From Gnetum montanum (lineage: Eukaryota > Streptophyta > Gnetopsida > Gnetales > Gnetaceae): 64,000 nt of DNA. This document shows, piece by piece, positions 12,197 to 24,404 of this stretch. The stretch lies in the NCBI GenBank assembly GCA_015680685.1, contig MNCI01029147.1, forward strand, positions 212,640 through 276,639, written 5' to 3'. The translations under genes were made by a program, and so were the position numbers. The notes beneath the pieces were generated by a model. That model did no database searches, had not been told where the DNA came from, and worked only from the letters and a program-made list of their open reading frames with translations. How positions within the stretch are numbered: the stretch's first letter is position 1; each line of letters begins with the position of its first letter.

Positions 12197-14550
12197 CTAG
12201 GTGCTTGTTGGTGGTGTGGTGGCTAGGTTGAAAATTTTTTGGTCATACAACTGATTGTTATATGTATGATGGGTCAAGATATGAGATGTGTTAACATTAT
12301 GGATGGTTAGCCCATGAGTGCACCCTTGATTATGAGGTGATATGCATGGATTTATTTGTCTTTCCACATTTCTAGATTCATTGGTTGGATGTGGGATTGG
12401 AATACTAATAGATGGTGGCCCTTGTGTATGGTCAAAGGGCATTAGTTGAGATAGGGAAGGTGATGCACTAGGTTGGCCTTGTGCTGGCTTGGATGATGTG
12501 GTGGATCCATGCATGGTTTGCCTCAACTTATGGCCTTTCCTCCAAAAGGGATGTTTTTGACATTGTAGTTGGGACCCACTATTGTCAACATGTCTTTACA
12601 CATTTGTAGCATAAGTGGCACTCACTGGTTGATATTGTGGTGTTGGATCTTCCTAAATTATTGGTGATGGTGTACAAGGAGGTGGATTATGATTGTATCG
12701 AGGGTAAGTTGGATGGTAAGAGGCATGAGGTGGTGATCCTTAAGGGGATGTCATGTATTGATGGTACTTGGGAGAGTGGTAGTGGCGATTTGAAGTGGAG
12801 GACATAGAACTAGTTGGAGAAATAGGGTGTTGAACATAATAGCCATGTGTTTTTGGTAGATATGGCTACTTTGGTGGTGACCTCCCCCATGACTATGGTT
12901 GTTGCCACTACAATTGAGTACCATATGGAGGTTGGTAATAAGTCCACCTAGGATGGTATGATCAGTTTTGGGAGTATTTAAAATTACCTTGTGGGAGAGG
13001 AAGTCTCCCAGGCATGTGCTTTTGCACAAACTTTAGACTTAAGGCACCTACCCAATACTTCTATAGATGTAACAATATGGGGCATTGGCCCTCTAGATGG
13101 TCGTACATTCATAGGTCACATCCATCATCTTCGTTTGTGGTGGAGCCTTTAGCCTCACTTTCATCGGCCACTCTTCTTGATGGTTGAAAAGTTTTCTTGA
13201 CTATTGCTTGGTTTTGGTGTCCTCTGTTTATTGTGTTCACTAGGCGTCTGTTGCATAATATTCTCCGTGATCATCTCAATAAGGGTTATTACATTTTCAT
13301 TTATCCATTTAGACATCCTATTAAATTTTTCTTCTAAACCATCAATAGACTCCTTTATTGGCAAAGTTCATTGCAAAATCACCTTATTGAAAGCAGTTTC
13401 ATTTTCCTTACCATATATTTGGACCTTCTTTGATTGAAGAGTTCGGTCCCATTGATGTTTCTTGACATTATCCCAATTGCACATCTATCCTTCTTCTTTT
13501 TCCACACATGCTAGTAGCTCTTTGATTTGATGGGCTTGGAGCTTGTATAATTGCCCTAGGGCATACATCCCAAGGATTGCCCTTGTTTCATTATGAAGTC
13601 CATCTATGATGTGGTAAAGTTTCTTTTCCTTAAAGAACCTTTTCTTAGGCATCAATTTAGTAAGGCCTAATTTCTATCTAAGGCCATGTCTAAGGATTCA
13701 TGTTTTTCTTGTTTCCACTCTTGGATTTATCTCCTCATATTGGATACTCTTTTATAGGTTTGGTATCTCTTATTGAAAAGTTCTATCATTGTGAACCATC
13801 ATCGAATTAAATTTGGTTTCAATGATTGATACCACACTTTGGCTCTATTAATTAGTGTCCTAGGAAAGAGCTTAAGCTTCTGTGACTTACTTTCCACATT
13901 ATAGAATGCACATGCATCATGGAAGGCTTGTAAATGATGTTGCAAATCTGCATCATTACCTCTTGCAAATTGAGGAAAATTTTTTATATCAATCTTAGGT
14001 AGATGAATCTTTTTGTGATGCTTGTGAGATATCCTAATTGCTTGTGTGATATTTATTAGGCTCTTAGTGGCCAATAGGGGTTCATCATCATCAACTAGAT
14101 TGTGAGGGAAATTTATATGTTCATGGTGACTTCATATGCTTTTCATGTGGTTTGATTCCAATTTTTAGTCTGACCCTTTAGTGGAGCTCTATCTCTATAC
14201 CTACATCCATCTTCATTAGAACTAGACATTGAAGGGAAAGAAGAAGATGAGGAATTTGAAGGGTTTCCATGGCTTCTATGGTATTCCCTAGGATCCCTTA
14301 ATTTATCATTTCTTGGTTTTGAGGAGGTCTTAGGCCTTGAGGCCTTCCCTAGTTTAGGACCTACAACATCTCCTCCAAGATTCTCTACATTAGGTGAATT
14401 TAGTCTTTGAGTTTCATTAGGGTGGTCATGATCATAAAAAACCCATGCATAAGGTTGGTCACTCCAATCTTCTTCATCATATATTTCATTAGTTCTCCAA
14501 TTAATGTGTTCACTTTACCATGCATTGTCATTTTCATGTGGGAGAGACAT
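12197..14550 (-). pseudogene. F gag, broken
   Basis: The start is ATGTCTCTCCC (MSLPHE), matching the starts of B and C gag (MPLLQ) in position and in the following HINWRTNE/HWRTNE motif. The capsid-like core, of the Retrotrans_gag kind, lies at 13799-14074 with HLQAFHDACAF and AKVWYQSLKPN. The zinc-knuckle region near 13100 reads CDL-stop-MYDHLEGQC: the second cysteine is replaced by a stop. A Pro/Ser/His/Thr-rich C-terminal tail follows to 12197. Stops and frameshifts break the frame throughout. No protease is joined to it. The product would be the particle protein; the role is inferred from family. Confidence 0.75.
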
Positions 14551-14657
14551 TGTTCTTGGTTTATGGTGTATGTGATTTAATAGTTTTTGAAAGATATATT
14601 ATTAATACCTTTTATAGTGATCCTGTATAATATAACAAATCTATATGACTAGCACCA

Positions 14658-14675
14658 TCCCCGAAAATGGTGCCA
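14658..14675 (-). promoter_or_regulatory. F primer-binding site, tRNA-Asp type
   Basis: On the minus strand the 18 bases one base after the 5' LTR read TGGCACCATTTTCGGGGA. The 3' end of plant tRNA-Asp is complementary to TGGCGCCGTTGCCGGGGA, so the site matches with a few differences. Confidence 0.8.
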
Positions 14676-14676
14676 A

Positions 14677-15554
14677 TGATGAGCAGCAAGGTACCCCTAC
14701 ACCCAACCATATGAATCACAAGTGTTCATGCATGATCGGATCAAATTCCATGGATGGTACTAGTTGTGGCATCTAGATCATTATGCTTTGATCGTAGTTC
14801 ACTGTCTTCTCACTTAGACTAATGGTAGCTTGGTCACATATGATTTAGTCCAAATTGAGATGTATGATGTTGTCTACTTTCTATGCTACTCCTAATGATG
14901 AAAAGAGATAAATTAATTAAACTAAGGGAGAATGCAAAACAAGATCTAGACTAGCCTATGGCAATGAGTATCCACACTTAATCATCTGTACACATCTTGG
15001 ACTTTGTGAGACTACTTCTAGGATTACCAAGTGTATGATATTGGTTGTGCCAAATGATACACCTCTAGATTATCAAGTATTTACACTTAAATGCTCATGA
15101 TTAAGGCATACACATTTCGCTTAATAATAGGAACCGTAAATAACAATAAATGAAAATGTTTAACTAAAGAAAGTATTAAATAATTAAAGCAACAATAATC
15201 TAAGTGGATGCTGCAATGATGGAAGTAATCTCGAGCTTTATTGCCAATCATGTAACGTGTCCAAGTACATCACACTCAAACAAAGGTATCATACGATTAC
15301 AAGCATCACACTGTAGGCATGCACTGGGAATAATAGACTTTGAATGAAGAAACTAAAGACTAGAACTATCTATTGAATATCAACTACTTACTACTTGTGT
15401 CATACAAGCACCCCAGCACCATATTTATAGGCAAGATTCAGATGAGGTGATGTTAGGTATCCAAGGTTGCTTATTAGTCCCAACATCAAGTACACAACGT
15501 TGGGGCTCCAACATCACATATTCAACATTGGGGCCATAGAAGGATGACTCATCA
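14677..15554 (-). mobile_element. 5' LTR of element F
   Basis: This LTR runs from TGATGAGCAG to GACTCATCA. TATAAATA stands on the minus strand at 15422-15429. Upstream of it (15440-15540) is an array of CAACGTTG/CCAACATC words in inverted and direct order, for example CACAACGTTGGGGCTCCAAC. It is somewhat longer than the 3' copy because of this array. Confidence 0.88.
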
Positions 15555-17242
15555 GACATGATTAGAAGTATGGTCCTAACACTAGAGGTAAAAATGACTT
15601 GAAATGTAGCTATGTTGAAATATATACTTATCATAAGATTGTAAAGAAGAACAAAAACTATATTCTAATACTATTATAACAATTCAAAAAAATTTCTTAA
15701 TAATTTGAAACTATTACTTGTAAAATACATCTATTTTTAATTGATTTTATTTTCTTCTTTATAACCTTTTGGTCAGGTTAGCATTTATTGCAAATAACAC
15801 TTAACTAGATACTATTACACTTTTTATTTAACCAAAAGAGTTACAACTCTCTTAACATGACTTTTAATTTAATGTAACCTCTAAGTTAACTTTATAAGAT
15901 TGTAGGAATTTTTACAAAATAATCTTACAATAAGAACAAATGATTTACAAATTGACACATTACACAAGACATAACTTAAGTTGATTCATAAAGTATGAAT
16001 TACACTCTAACAAACTGCATTCCTAGAAATCTAAGTGAACTAGTCTTTCCTTGTTGATTGTAGTAAGATTTTGGTGGTTCTTAGGTCTATGAAGACTTTA
16101 GGCTTACCCATGCTTGCATTGAGTAATTGTTGAACTTCTTCATATCTCAAACTTATAGCTTGTGACACATGTTATAGGTTGCTCATGGTTTGTTGATAAT
16201 ATCCACATTTTGCTACAAGAACATAAGTACTTCACCTTGCCTTATTTATTTCTACTATAGGTGTGTTTTGTAAAACTTTAGTACGAGGAGGTGCTTTTTC
16301 TTAATTCCTCTTTGCTTATGCATATTTAATCATATCAAAATATGCTTCATTCATGGTCCTCTTGCTCACATCATTAATGTAACCAAGTATCCCAACTCAT
16401 TTGCAAAGCATTTTGATCAAGGAAGGGAATATATCTATTGGCTTTCCTAATTTCTTTTTCTTGAAACATCTTTCAATCTCCAGGAAAAGAAGATGAGTCA
16501 TGTTCACTAGGTAGATCCCACTTAGAATAATACTTTCCCTAACTAAATAATGGGATATTCTATTTAAATGTCTAGAGGGATAGATGTAGTATGTTCCTAT
16601 CTATAGTAGATTTTATCATATAGGGATAGGGACCCAAATGTCTTACTTTAATTTTGATAGACTCTTTTTTAATCATAAATTTCTTGTTTTTGTGTTTGAT
16701 CTAGTAGATAAGGTAATTTTTTCAATACTAATATTGGATAATTCCAATGTAGCAATAATAGCCTTAATAGATTATGACATTGAGAATTTCTCAATTTTGA
16801 CTACAAAGTTTTCATGCCTATTATGCAAGAATTAATAAGTTGTACCAAGGTACCATTCTCTATTTGTTGACATGGTTGTTCAAAAAGGAGAATTTTGCAT
16901 TTTTCTTGTACCTCCTATGATGCACATTCAATGAATAACCCAAAGTTAAGTTTAGTATTCTCACTAGTCATGAGGGACTTATTACTAATATTCTTAACAC
17001 ATGCATTAAAAAGTATAAATTGTCTTCCTAATTTTGAAGGAGGTGAGACTAAAGCTTCAACCTTATGTTAATTATTTCATGAACTAATGTATAGATTTCT
17101 CTTGTTTCTCCTCTTGCTCACTAGTTTATGGTTGTTGTAGTTTATATTTACCACATCCTTTACCTCTAGTACATTCTCCTTGTAGTGTTTTCTCCTATAG
17201 CTATGATAGAATACCAACTTTGGAAACCTATTTAATCATCAT
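15555..17242 (-). pseudogene. H ORF2, N-terminal domain
   Basis: On the minus strand, about 16600-16330 gives a run of the type YYIYPSRHLNRIS, then ESIILSGIYLVNM, then a lysine-rich segment, then DIFPSLIKMLCK and GYINDV. This aligns step by step with C ORF2 (YHLFPTKGLKRIS ... AVLMGKVNANL ... LPFSCLIRKLCQ ... GYTNDVL). The presumed start is near 17242 (ATGATGATTAAATAGG), where the CAG acceptor of the other copies has decayed. The frame is broken by stops, and F cuts it at 15554; it continues at 7010. Confidence 0.6.
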
Positions 17243-20200
17243 TTGTAATTATTAAGCATTAATTGTTGGTGTTTTAACATATTCCATTATGACTTTGATC
17301 CTTTTGTTCCTTTTAGTTTTAATCAAAAGTTAGAAAAGTATGACAGTAATGACATAGGATGATTATGAAATATTATTTCATAGGCTATAAGGTAACAAAT
17401 TCATTAATTCATTAGTTAATTATTCATTAAATTTTATTACTTTATGTTGGTTACCTTAGTGGTTCAAAAACCAAGTGTTAGAAAATTTTTTAGTATTTTT
17501 CTTTAAGGTCCCATGTGACAAAGAGCTCAACTTTGAGAGCTCAAGGATTTTTGAATTTTACAAATTAGACTCTTAGTTTATGAGTTATGGCACTTGGAAG
17601 TCTCTAGGATTTGGAATGGCAAAAAAATTATTTCCATATGATTAAAATGTGAAAATTTTTCTAGGGATTCATGCATATATATACTAGTTTTATGAGTAAT
17701 ATTATAGATGTAACATCACAATTACAATATCATAAGTTGTAGGATATCATAGCTTAGATATCATCAACCATAAAAACCACATTTTTTCTTATTTTTCTTG
17801 CAAAATTTCATTTTTTTCTCATATCTTTAGTGTTCCAAGACTCCCTAAGGGTATTAGCCTAGAAGATGAGTCTTTTACATGTTTGAAACATTTGGAAATA
17901 ATCAAACCCATAATGTATTAGGGTCATGTTAGTCGATAATTGAGAGATTAAAAAATAATTCATTAAATTTCATTAAATTTTAACATAATTTTAAGAGAAG
18001 TAAAGGTGAGAGTAATGTATGAAGGTAATCAGCTACTCATGTTATTTTGAAGAGTGTTGTATAGGTTCTTAGATATGATTTCCAACAGCTATACAAGTGG
18101 ATCCTTCCCAAAGTAGGCTCCTACCATTAATGACCTTGTACATGTACATGTTCATGACCACTTAAGGAATTGAATGTAAATCATATCATCATTCTAATGC
18201 ACACTACCAATGTTAGGATCTTGCACTATGTTAAAAAAATCCATCAAATTCACAATGGTACATAGCAATAAGGTGAAATGGAATTAAAAGTGACTACAAA
18301 AGTGGGACATGAAATATCTTATCATGTTGATAATTGATCCTATGTGTAGAGAATGGCTAAAATGATCTACATACCTACTTTTTGAAAGTTGTAACTAGGT
18401 CCATATCTCTTAAAGTGACATCACATTACATCACCACTATGAGACTAATTGACTATCATATTAAAAGCAAAACTACTTTGATAAGGAAAAATTTGGCAAA
18501 TATACATTGGAGTTATTATAAGTAATTAATTAATTATTATTATTTTTATGATTAATCTTGGCCATTAGTTAGAGAAGCACCTTTAGGCATGGTTCATATG
18601 TCTTTGTAGTCATATAATAAGACTAGTCCAAGGGATCATAAGATTCTTGGAAGTAGCTTACCTTTAAGCATGAGTCACATATTTTTCTAGTTGTACCTTA
18701 TGAATGATTTTGTTAGGAATAAACTAATTATTTAATTTGTTACCCTTGCTATAAGAATAACTTTGGGTCTGACAAGCCTAGTGGCATGGATCTTCTCCTA
18801 GTAACCATAGGTTACAGTTTCAATTCTACTCAATAGCACTAAGTTATAAACTTCTATAAATCTTTGGGTGTACCTATGCTTCACTTATTTCAAGTTTTAA
18901 TACCCCCATTAAGACTACCTTTGACCATGGATTACATTCCTTTCTAGTGATGTAACTAGGAAAAAACCATGCTTAAATAATATTTTTCAAGAATAATTAG
19001 TGACATAAGTGATAATCTATCAACATGGAACCAAAAAGATCCAACTTGAATACCAAAGAATTAATAAATCTCCTTGATGTCATACCCTTATCCAACACTC
19101 TTGATCCTTCATGCTTCCTTCAAGGTAGGTGATCATGATTAATTTCTAGTCCTAAGTAAGATAATGATTACATTATTCCCATGTCGAGGATCTCTTATTA
19201 ATGAAAATGAAGTTATAAATGAGGTGGTATCATTGTGTTGCATAATTAGTTCTTCAATAGATTAATAACATAGAACACAACTATAACAATGAAGTTAATT
19301 TCCTAAATAAAATTGAAAAATTTATTAATAATAAATTTTAAAATCATCTACAAAAATAAAAGAAATAACCCAAATAAATAAAAATATATAGAAAAACTTA
19401 AATGGTCCTAAATGTTGGGCAATACAAAAGGGGCATGAATAACAAATCACTATGGTAGAAATGCAATGCTTTGATGGATATTGAATGTTACAAAAATAGA
19501 TAAATTACATACCATAGATATTAGAAAAAGACTTGGGGTGGCTTCTATTTTTGATAAGCTACAAGAATGGTAACTTGGATGGTTTGGACATGTTCAAAGA
19601 ACATTATAAGGTAACCATAAAAACAAAGGTTACTACATCACTATTCCAAGAAAGTATTTGAAAGGAAGATTAAAGTATTTAAAAGGAGGATTAAGGAATA
19701 AATAAGGAAAAATTGAAGATGATTTTGAAGAAACTACAAATAAACAAAAAAAATAACTCTTCATAAAAGAAAATGATAAAAAAAAACTAATGTGGCTAAT
19801 CCCATTTTATTTAGATAAGATTAGGATGATGATGATGATAGAAAAAATAAAAAATTTTAAGAAACATCAAACATATTAAGAAATAAAGAAAATTACAAAG
19901 AAATATGAAAAATTAGAAAAGTGTAAAGAAAAAGTATAAAAGAACTTATTAGTTTCTCATTTAACATGGATCTCTTTTCCACAACTAAAATCATGAGAAA
20001 GTATTAAAAAATAAACCACACATTCCTTAATTATACTTGGTAGGTTTCTTAGTTATCATCTTTAGTTATTTACATTTACATTTTTTTGTTTCATTTGATA
20101 TTAAAGCTAACTAGGTTTTGATCAATTTGAGACATATATCTTGTTAGACTAAAAGATATTTTTCTTTTAGAATGTCTAGATATGTTTTATTTTTCATTTT

Positions 20201-20555
20201 TAACTTTATGTTTGGATCTTCTTATTGATCTTCATCTTCTTGTGTAAACCATGGGGAAAGATTTTTCTTATGAATCCTATACTTGGATCATTTTATTATG
20301 GAAAGAACTAATAATTTGATTGGATTTTTTCATGTATGTTTTAGGTAGCTTGTCACTTTTTAAACATTGGATATCTTTTTTTTTGTGACTATTATATCTA
20401 CATATGTGTGGACATATACTTATTTTTCAAGGTTATTATGGATTAGTAATATAGTTCCATTGATAATATGAACTTTGAGTGGACAACTACATCCTATACC
20501 TTTGTAAGTAATGCATGAACTTTTCTATTACTTTACTTTGTCATGTTTAGTCTCT
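17243..20555 (-). other. H spacer between protease and ORF2, with two conserved blocks
   Basis: This 3.3-kb stretch is AT-rich and non-coding except for an inserted LINE piece (19430-19840). On the minus strand, 19096-19066 reads GGGTATGACATCAAGGAG, matching block 1 of the group. At 18135-18093, GAGCCTACTTTGGGAAGG and then ATCCACTTGT match block 2 (C 46941-46980). Their order, block 1 upstream of block 2 upstream of ORF2, is the same as in B, C and E. Confidence 0.55.
19430..19840 (+). mobile_element. RTE-type LINE fragment, C-terminal coding end and 3' tail
   Basis: The plus strand encodes, with stops, runs resembling the end of RTE reverse transcriptases: DIRKRLGVASIFDKLQEW, then LGWFGHVQRT, then a basic segment. 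In the family this region reads like 'GV..I..KM.E..LRWFGHVQRR'. It ends in ATGTGGCTAATCCC, an A-rich part, and a GATGATGATGAT trinucleotide tail. The 5' remainder is absent, as is usual for 5'-truncated LINE insertions. It lies in the spacer of H. Confidence 0.75.
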
Positions 20556-20990
20556 TTGGAAATCTCTAATAAAAGATCTTAGATTTCTAAACTAGCATTA
20601 ATGGTGCTAAGCCATTATCTTCCCATGATGATGGGAAAATCTCCCTTACTATTTTCCACATTGATCACAAGAAGATCTACTAAATAAGATAATCCATTAT
20701 TAGTGATAAAAATTTTCTCTACCTACCTCAATGCAACAATGGTGCACTAGATGTTATACATTTTGAGTGGTAGAAGATTTCAAGCTATGTACATTTCTTG
20801 GGAGATCAAGCTTAAATCAAAACTTGAGTCTAATAGAGCTTTGCATGGTACATTTCCTACAATTTGTAAGTAAATGAGGGGGCTTTCAAAATTTTTTCTT
20901 TTCTTAGGAAGACTATCTACTTTGATTCAATCAACAATGATGTGAGTTAGCATGATAATTTGTACATTTGAGCTTTGCTTTGATGACACC
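20556..20990 (-). pseudogene. H aspartic protease, inactive
   Basis: The minus strand gives SPLIYLQIVG, then KALLDSSFDLSLISQEMY, then a decayed stretch, then FPIIMGR-stop-WLSTINASLEI. Element E has the same order with LLDSGSEVNLIS and FPIIMGRPWLSTV. Retroelement proteases need an Asp-Ser/Thr-Gly triad; here the Gly is Ser (Asp codon at 20828-20830) and the GRPW motif has a stop. It follows H gag directly (SSNVQIIMLTHIIVD against E HMVMLTHIVIDW) with only solo LTR G and element A in between. Confidence 0.75.
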
Positions 20991-21544
20991 AAGTGTAAGA
21001 AATTGGAGGTTGTTGATGTTGGTATGGGGTTAATAGCGACTAATGCTTGCACATGTTTATGTAAACTAGTGATGAGCGGCGAGGTACCCCTACACTCAAC
21101 CATACGAATAAGAGCATTTCACGCACGATTCGGTCAAATTCCAAAGACTAAGTGGATATGCACCCTTGTGGAACAAGGATGGGTTGGTTGATTGTTGTCT
21201 TCCCAAGCTTACCTGTATATCATGATTGTATGGTTAAGTAAGCTTGAGGCATATGATTTTTATAGCTTTTATGTTTTTATGTCTTGCACTAGTAGGGAAG
21301 GAGAGAGGTAAGTAAGTGACTAATTTAACTTAACTACTCATTAACTAAGTTTTAACTAGTCCTAACACCAGCATTTGTTCCCACTTGTTGTACAAATCTT
21401 GAAGCAGTGCAACATTGCTAGGATTACCAAATGCTAATCGTTACTGGGTTACCAAGCATTACACGCATGCTCGAAGTGGTCATGCTTGTGTAATTTAATG
21501 ATTTTCTTAATTGATCAAAATGAATTGCTATGCTAATAATAGAA

Positions 21545-21606
21545 ATGTAAAGTGCATAAAATAAAATAAAATAAAATAAATGCATAAGAAAATAAAATAA
21601 AATAAA
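21545..21606. repeat. AAAAT-rich microsatellite
   Basis: Repeats of AAATA, with two TGCATAAG or TGCGTAAG interruptions, lie inside solo LTR G. Confidence 0.8.
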
Positions 21607-21849
21607 TGCGTAAGAAAACAATTCTCACGTGCTGTAAGGATGAATCGAAGAGCTCATCTTTATTTCTGTACACAAGGTATGCTTAGGTACAAAATGCTCA
21701 AATAAAGTTTCATCCACACTTAGACCTCATGTTGCGGGAACTTAAAAAATATTCTAACTTTCAAACAGACTACAAGAGTTTTGCTACTTGACTGCTAAAA
21801 GACTTTTTTCCAATTGTGTGCCTCGGCACTATATTTATAGGCTTGGGAG

Positions 21850-22130
21850 CAACTACTCTAATAATTAGAGAAACCGCTCTAATAATTACAATAAATGCTA
21901 AAGTAACTACTAGAGTAACCACTCTAATAATTAGAATAAACTTCTAGAGTAACCACTCTAATAATTAGAATAAACTTCTAGAGTAACCACTCTAATAATT
22001 AGAATAAACTTCTAGAGTAACCACTCTGATAATTAGAATAAACTGCTAGAGTAACTACTCTAATAATTAGAATAAATCACTAGAGTAACTGCTCCAATAA
22101 TTAGAATAACTACTAGAGTAACTGCTCTCA
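21850..22130. repeat. ~34-bp tandem array built on TCTAATAATTAGA palindromes
   Basis: Units of the type CCACTCTAATAATTAGAATA then AACTTCTAGAGTAA repeat at a period of about 34 bases, nearly identical in the middle (about 21930-22030) and decaying at both ends. Each unit holds two self-complementary words, CTAATAATTAG-like and CTAGAG/TCTAGA. It fills the promoter-distal end of U3. Confidence 0.88.
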
Positions 22131-22138
22131 TCAACTAG

Positions 22139-22363
22139 CATGTTTAAAGAAAGGCCATTTCCAAGGCTTGTGCTTGATGCACTTAAACTATTATTCACTT
22201 ACATATTTATAACACTAATAGAATTTTTTTGATATGATTATGAGGTATCTAGATTTGTATTTGTGGAGGTGATGCTGGAGAAAGAGGATCATGTGAAGAT
22301 TAGGGTTCATAGGAGGTGGATGTGAAGGATAAAAGTATGCTTTAGCTCTTAAAGTGAAAGGCT
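22139..22363 (-). pseudogene. H gag, C-terminal Pro-rich piece left of element A
   Basis: Read on the minus strand, AYFYPSHPPPMNPN continues the gag frame that stops at the other flank of element A (56797, ...YYYYPLEHHK). Element E has the uninterrupted counterpart EYFRRTPSPLGDIPHSSHPP (about 30430-30520). This continuity is independent evidence that A inserted into H gag. Confidence 0.65.
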
Positions 22364-23501
22364 TGAAAAACCCAAAGAAAACCCATGTTGAAACCCATAG
22401 CCAGAATTATTTGTAATTTGGTGGAAAAATAATGGTAGACACATCTTATTTTCTTCAAAATATAGCATTGTAGCCTTGTATCCATATGATTTAAGGTAGT
22501 ATTTTAATGTAAAATATGAGATTTGTAGATCATGCAATATAGATCTCATACATCTCAACTTATGTAGGCTAAAAAATGCTTCATAAGCTATGAATGCCTC
22601 ATCTTTTAGGTGGAAAAAGCTATAGATTTCATGTACCCAGGCTTGGAACGGTTGAAAATGCTTTGCAAGACACAAAATTTAGCATTTCTCAACCTATACA
22701 TTCGCCATGGTAGTTTTATACACTAAGAAACTTGCAAAGATAGTGTATAAAATTTAGGTTTTTAGTCTATATGTTGGGCATCCCTACCTCATATGCTAGG
22801 AAGCATATGGAGGTAGCATAGAAAAGCCTAAAACTATTCAAATTTGCAAATACATTGCCAAGAGATGCCCTCTACATGATAGAAATTTGTAGAAATTTGT
22901 CAACAATCATGGAAAAAAATTATAGCAACAAATTAGAGACCCAATGGCCTATTTAAACAAGAGTTGGCCTCATTATAAGGACTTTTGGCAATTTGCATTC
23001 AAGCTGAACATTAATACTTTCATATTAGTGTAGATCTATCGAGAATCCATAGCCATTCTTTCATCCCAGTGTATATCCCAGTGACAAAGAAACTAGTGGC
23101 AAGTCTAAGGAGTAGAATATATGAGACTATTAAAATCAAAGTTAACTACAAAGTACATCCTACTAGTTGTATTGGATTCCAAGCATTCTTCCTTTGGCTG
23201 TTTGTGCATTAAAGCTTAAAGATTTGTATTCTTTGAACTTTGTTTCTGTGGACTTTTCAATATTTTAATAAAATTTTGTAGTTTCATTTGTTCATTACAA
23301 ATTTATTCTACATTTCTTTGTGCTTATATTTGTAGTTTCAATTTCATTTTATTTACATTAGTAACAAATCATAAGTCCCTAGGTGATCAACAAGACCATT
23401 TAGGATGCTTTGGATCCTTTTCTTACGGCCCATAGATTTGAAGTTAAACTATCTCATTTTGAAATTTTTGGCCTTCCAAACTAATTTTTTCAAGTGTTAG
23501 A
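22364..23501 (+). mobile_element. 5' LTR of element A
   Basis: It runs from TGAAAAACCCAAAG to CAAGTGTTAGA and aligns throughout with 55666-56791 (TGAAACACCCCAAAG to CAAGTGTTACA). The ends are near inverted repeats (TGAAACAC, GTGTTACA). Divergence between the copies is plainly higher than in B or E, in keeping with an older insertion. Paired minus-strand open frames (22349-22675 here, 55790-55981 there) are LTR sequence, not a gene. Confidence 0.9.
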
Positions 23502-23599
23502 GTTTCTACTACTAAAAGGAGGGCCTCCACCCAAATTCTTAGCCCAAACCTACTTTGCCTTCTCCTAGAAATTGAGTCTTGGGCATTACTTACCTATGT

Positions 23600-24075
23600 T
23601 TAGAAAGCTTGAAATTTTGTTTTGGGTTTATTCCCAAAGCTAGTGCAGCCTTGGTAATCTGCAACTTTGTGTTGGTTTTTCCCAAAACCAAAGTTTTTCT
23701 ACAACCTATTTGGCCCCATTTAACATTAAAAATTTTCTTTAGGATTTTCCCAAAACCTAGCATAAAACTACAACCTATTTTTAAATATTTGAATGTTTGT
23801 TAGTTGTTGTTGAACTTCTCAAAATCTAGCATATAGGCTACAATAGGTTTGGACCATTTGTTATGTTTATGTCAAGTGCTAGACTTCTCAAAACCCAACA
23901 TAAAGACTATAAAAACCTACACTGCTAATTTTTCAAAGTTTACCTTTGGGCTTCTCCAAGGACCAACATGTGACTTACAGCTCTTTTTGACTTTTAAGTT
24001 TTCAAAACTTTTTGTTTGAGCTTCTCCCAAAGGCCAATGTATTTTCTGCACTATAGGTTGTGGTTGGGTGATCAT
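23600..24075 (+). repeat. Degenerate ~60-80 bp tandem repeat in the leader of A
   Basis: About seven units share a core of the type 'CTTCTCAAAACCCAACATA' followed by a CTACAACCTATT-like part: near 23628, 23685, 23745, 23813, 23885, 23950 and 24020. They are diverged and of unequal length. Tat-lineage elements are known for tandem repeats in untranslated regions. No long open frame covers them. Confidence 0.6.
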
Positions 24076-24404
24076 CCAAACCAAACATATAATTGGCAAT
24101 CTATCTTAGATATTTTCACATTAAATTTTCCTAGTAACAATCTACAACATGATCACTATTCCCTACATTACAATGTGTATAAAAAACTAAGAATTAATTA
24201 ATTAATTTTTACTAGTGCAATGGACAACCCTACCACTACCACCTATACTACTCTTGCAATTGTAGTTTTCTACCATATTTCATAGGCTGACTCTCTTATA
24301 TGCTAAGCAGTGTCATCTGCTGAGACTTTTAACTCACAACCTAGTTAAATACTTGGTTAATTCCTATTCACAGGTCCAACATACTACCTCTCAACCTTAC
24401 CTAC

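Larger units (their letters stand above)
7011..15554 (-). mobile_element. Element F: complete non-autonomous gag-ORF2 LTR retroelement
   Basis: Two LTRs (7011-7860 and 14677-15554) bound an internal region read on the minus strand. The flanks GACGT (7006-7010) and GACAT (15555-15559) are a target duplication with one transition. A tRNA-Asp-type primer site follows the 5' LTR, gag follows that, and ORF2 precedes the polypurine tract. No protease, reverse transcriptase, RNase H or integrase is visible in the 6.8 kb interior. F sits inside the ORF2 of H. Its LTR ends (TGATGAG or TGACAAG, and CTCATCA) agree with the other members of the group, but its U3 array is different. Confidence 0.88.
21070..22133 (-). 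mobile_element. Solo LTR 'G', TSD ACTAG
   Basis: The LTR starts TGATGAGCGGC and ends CTCTCATCA in plus coordinates. It is flanked by ACTAG at 21065-21069 and 22134-22138, a perfect 5-bp duplication. No primer site or polypurine tract is attached, so this is a solo LTR within the protease-gag part of H. The first 350 bases match the LTR scrap at 67-396. TATAAATA lies on the minus strand at 21832-21839. Upstream of the TATA box, the U3 end is a tandem array (21850-22130). Confidence 0.9.

Noticed and set aside
14560-14676. A tRNA gene at the primer-binding regions.
   Set aside because: Only the 18 bases complementary to the tRNA-Asp 3' end occur; no tRNA body or promoter boxes are present.
22349-22675. 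A minus-strand frame of 108 codons with a clear homologue at 55790-55981, looking like a conserved gene family.
   Set aside because: Both copies are the same part of the two LTRs of element A; the similarity is LTR identity, not coding conservation.
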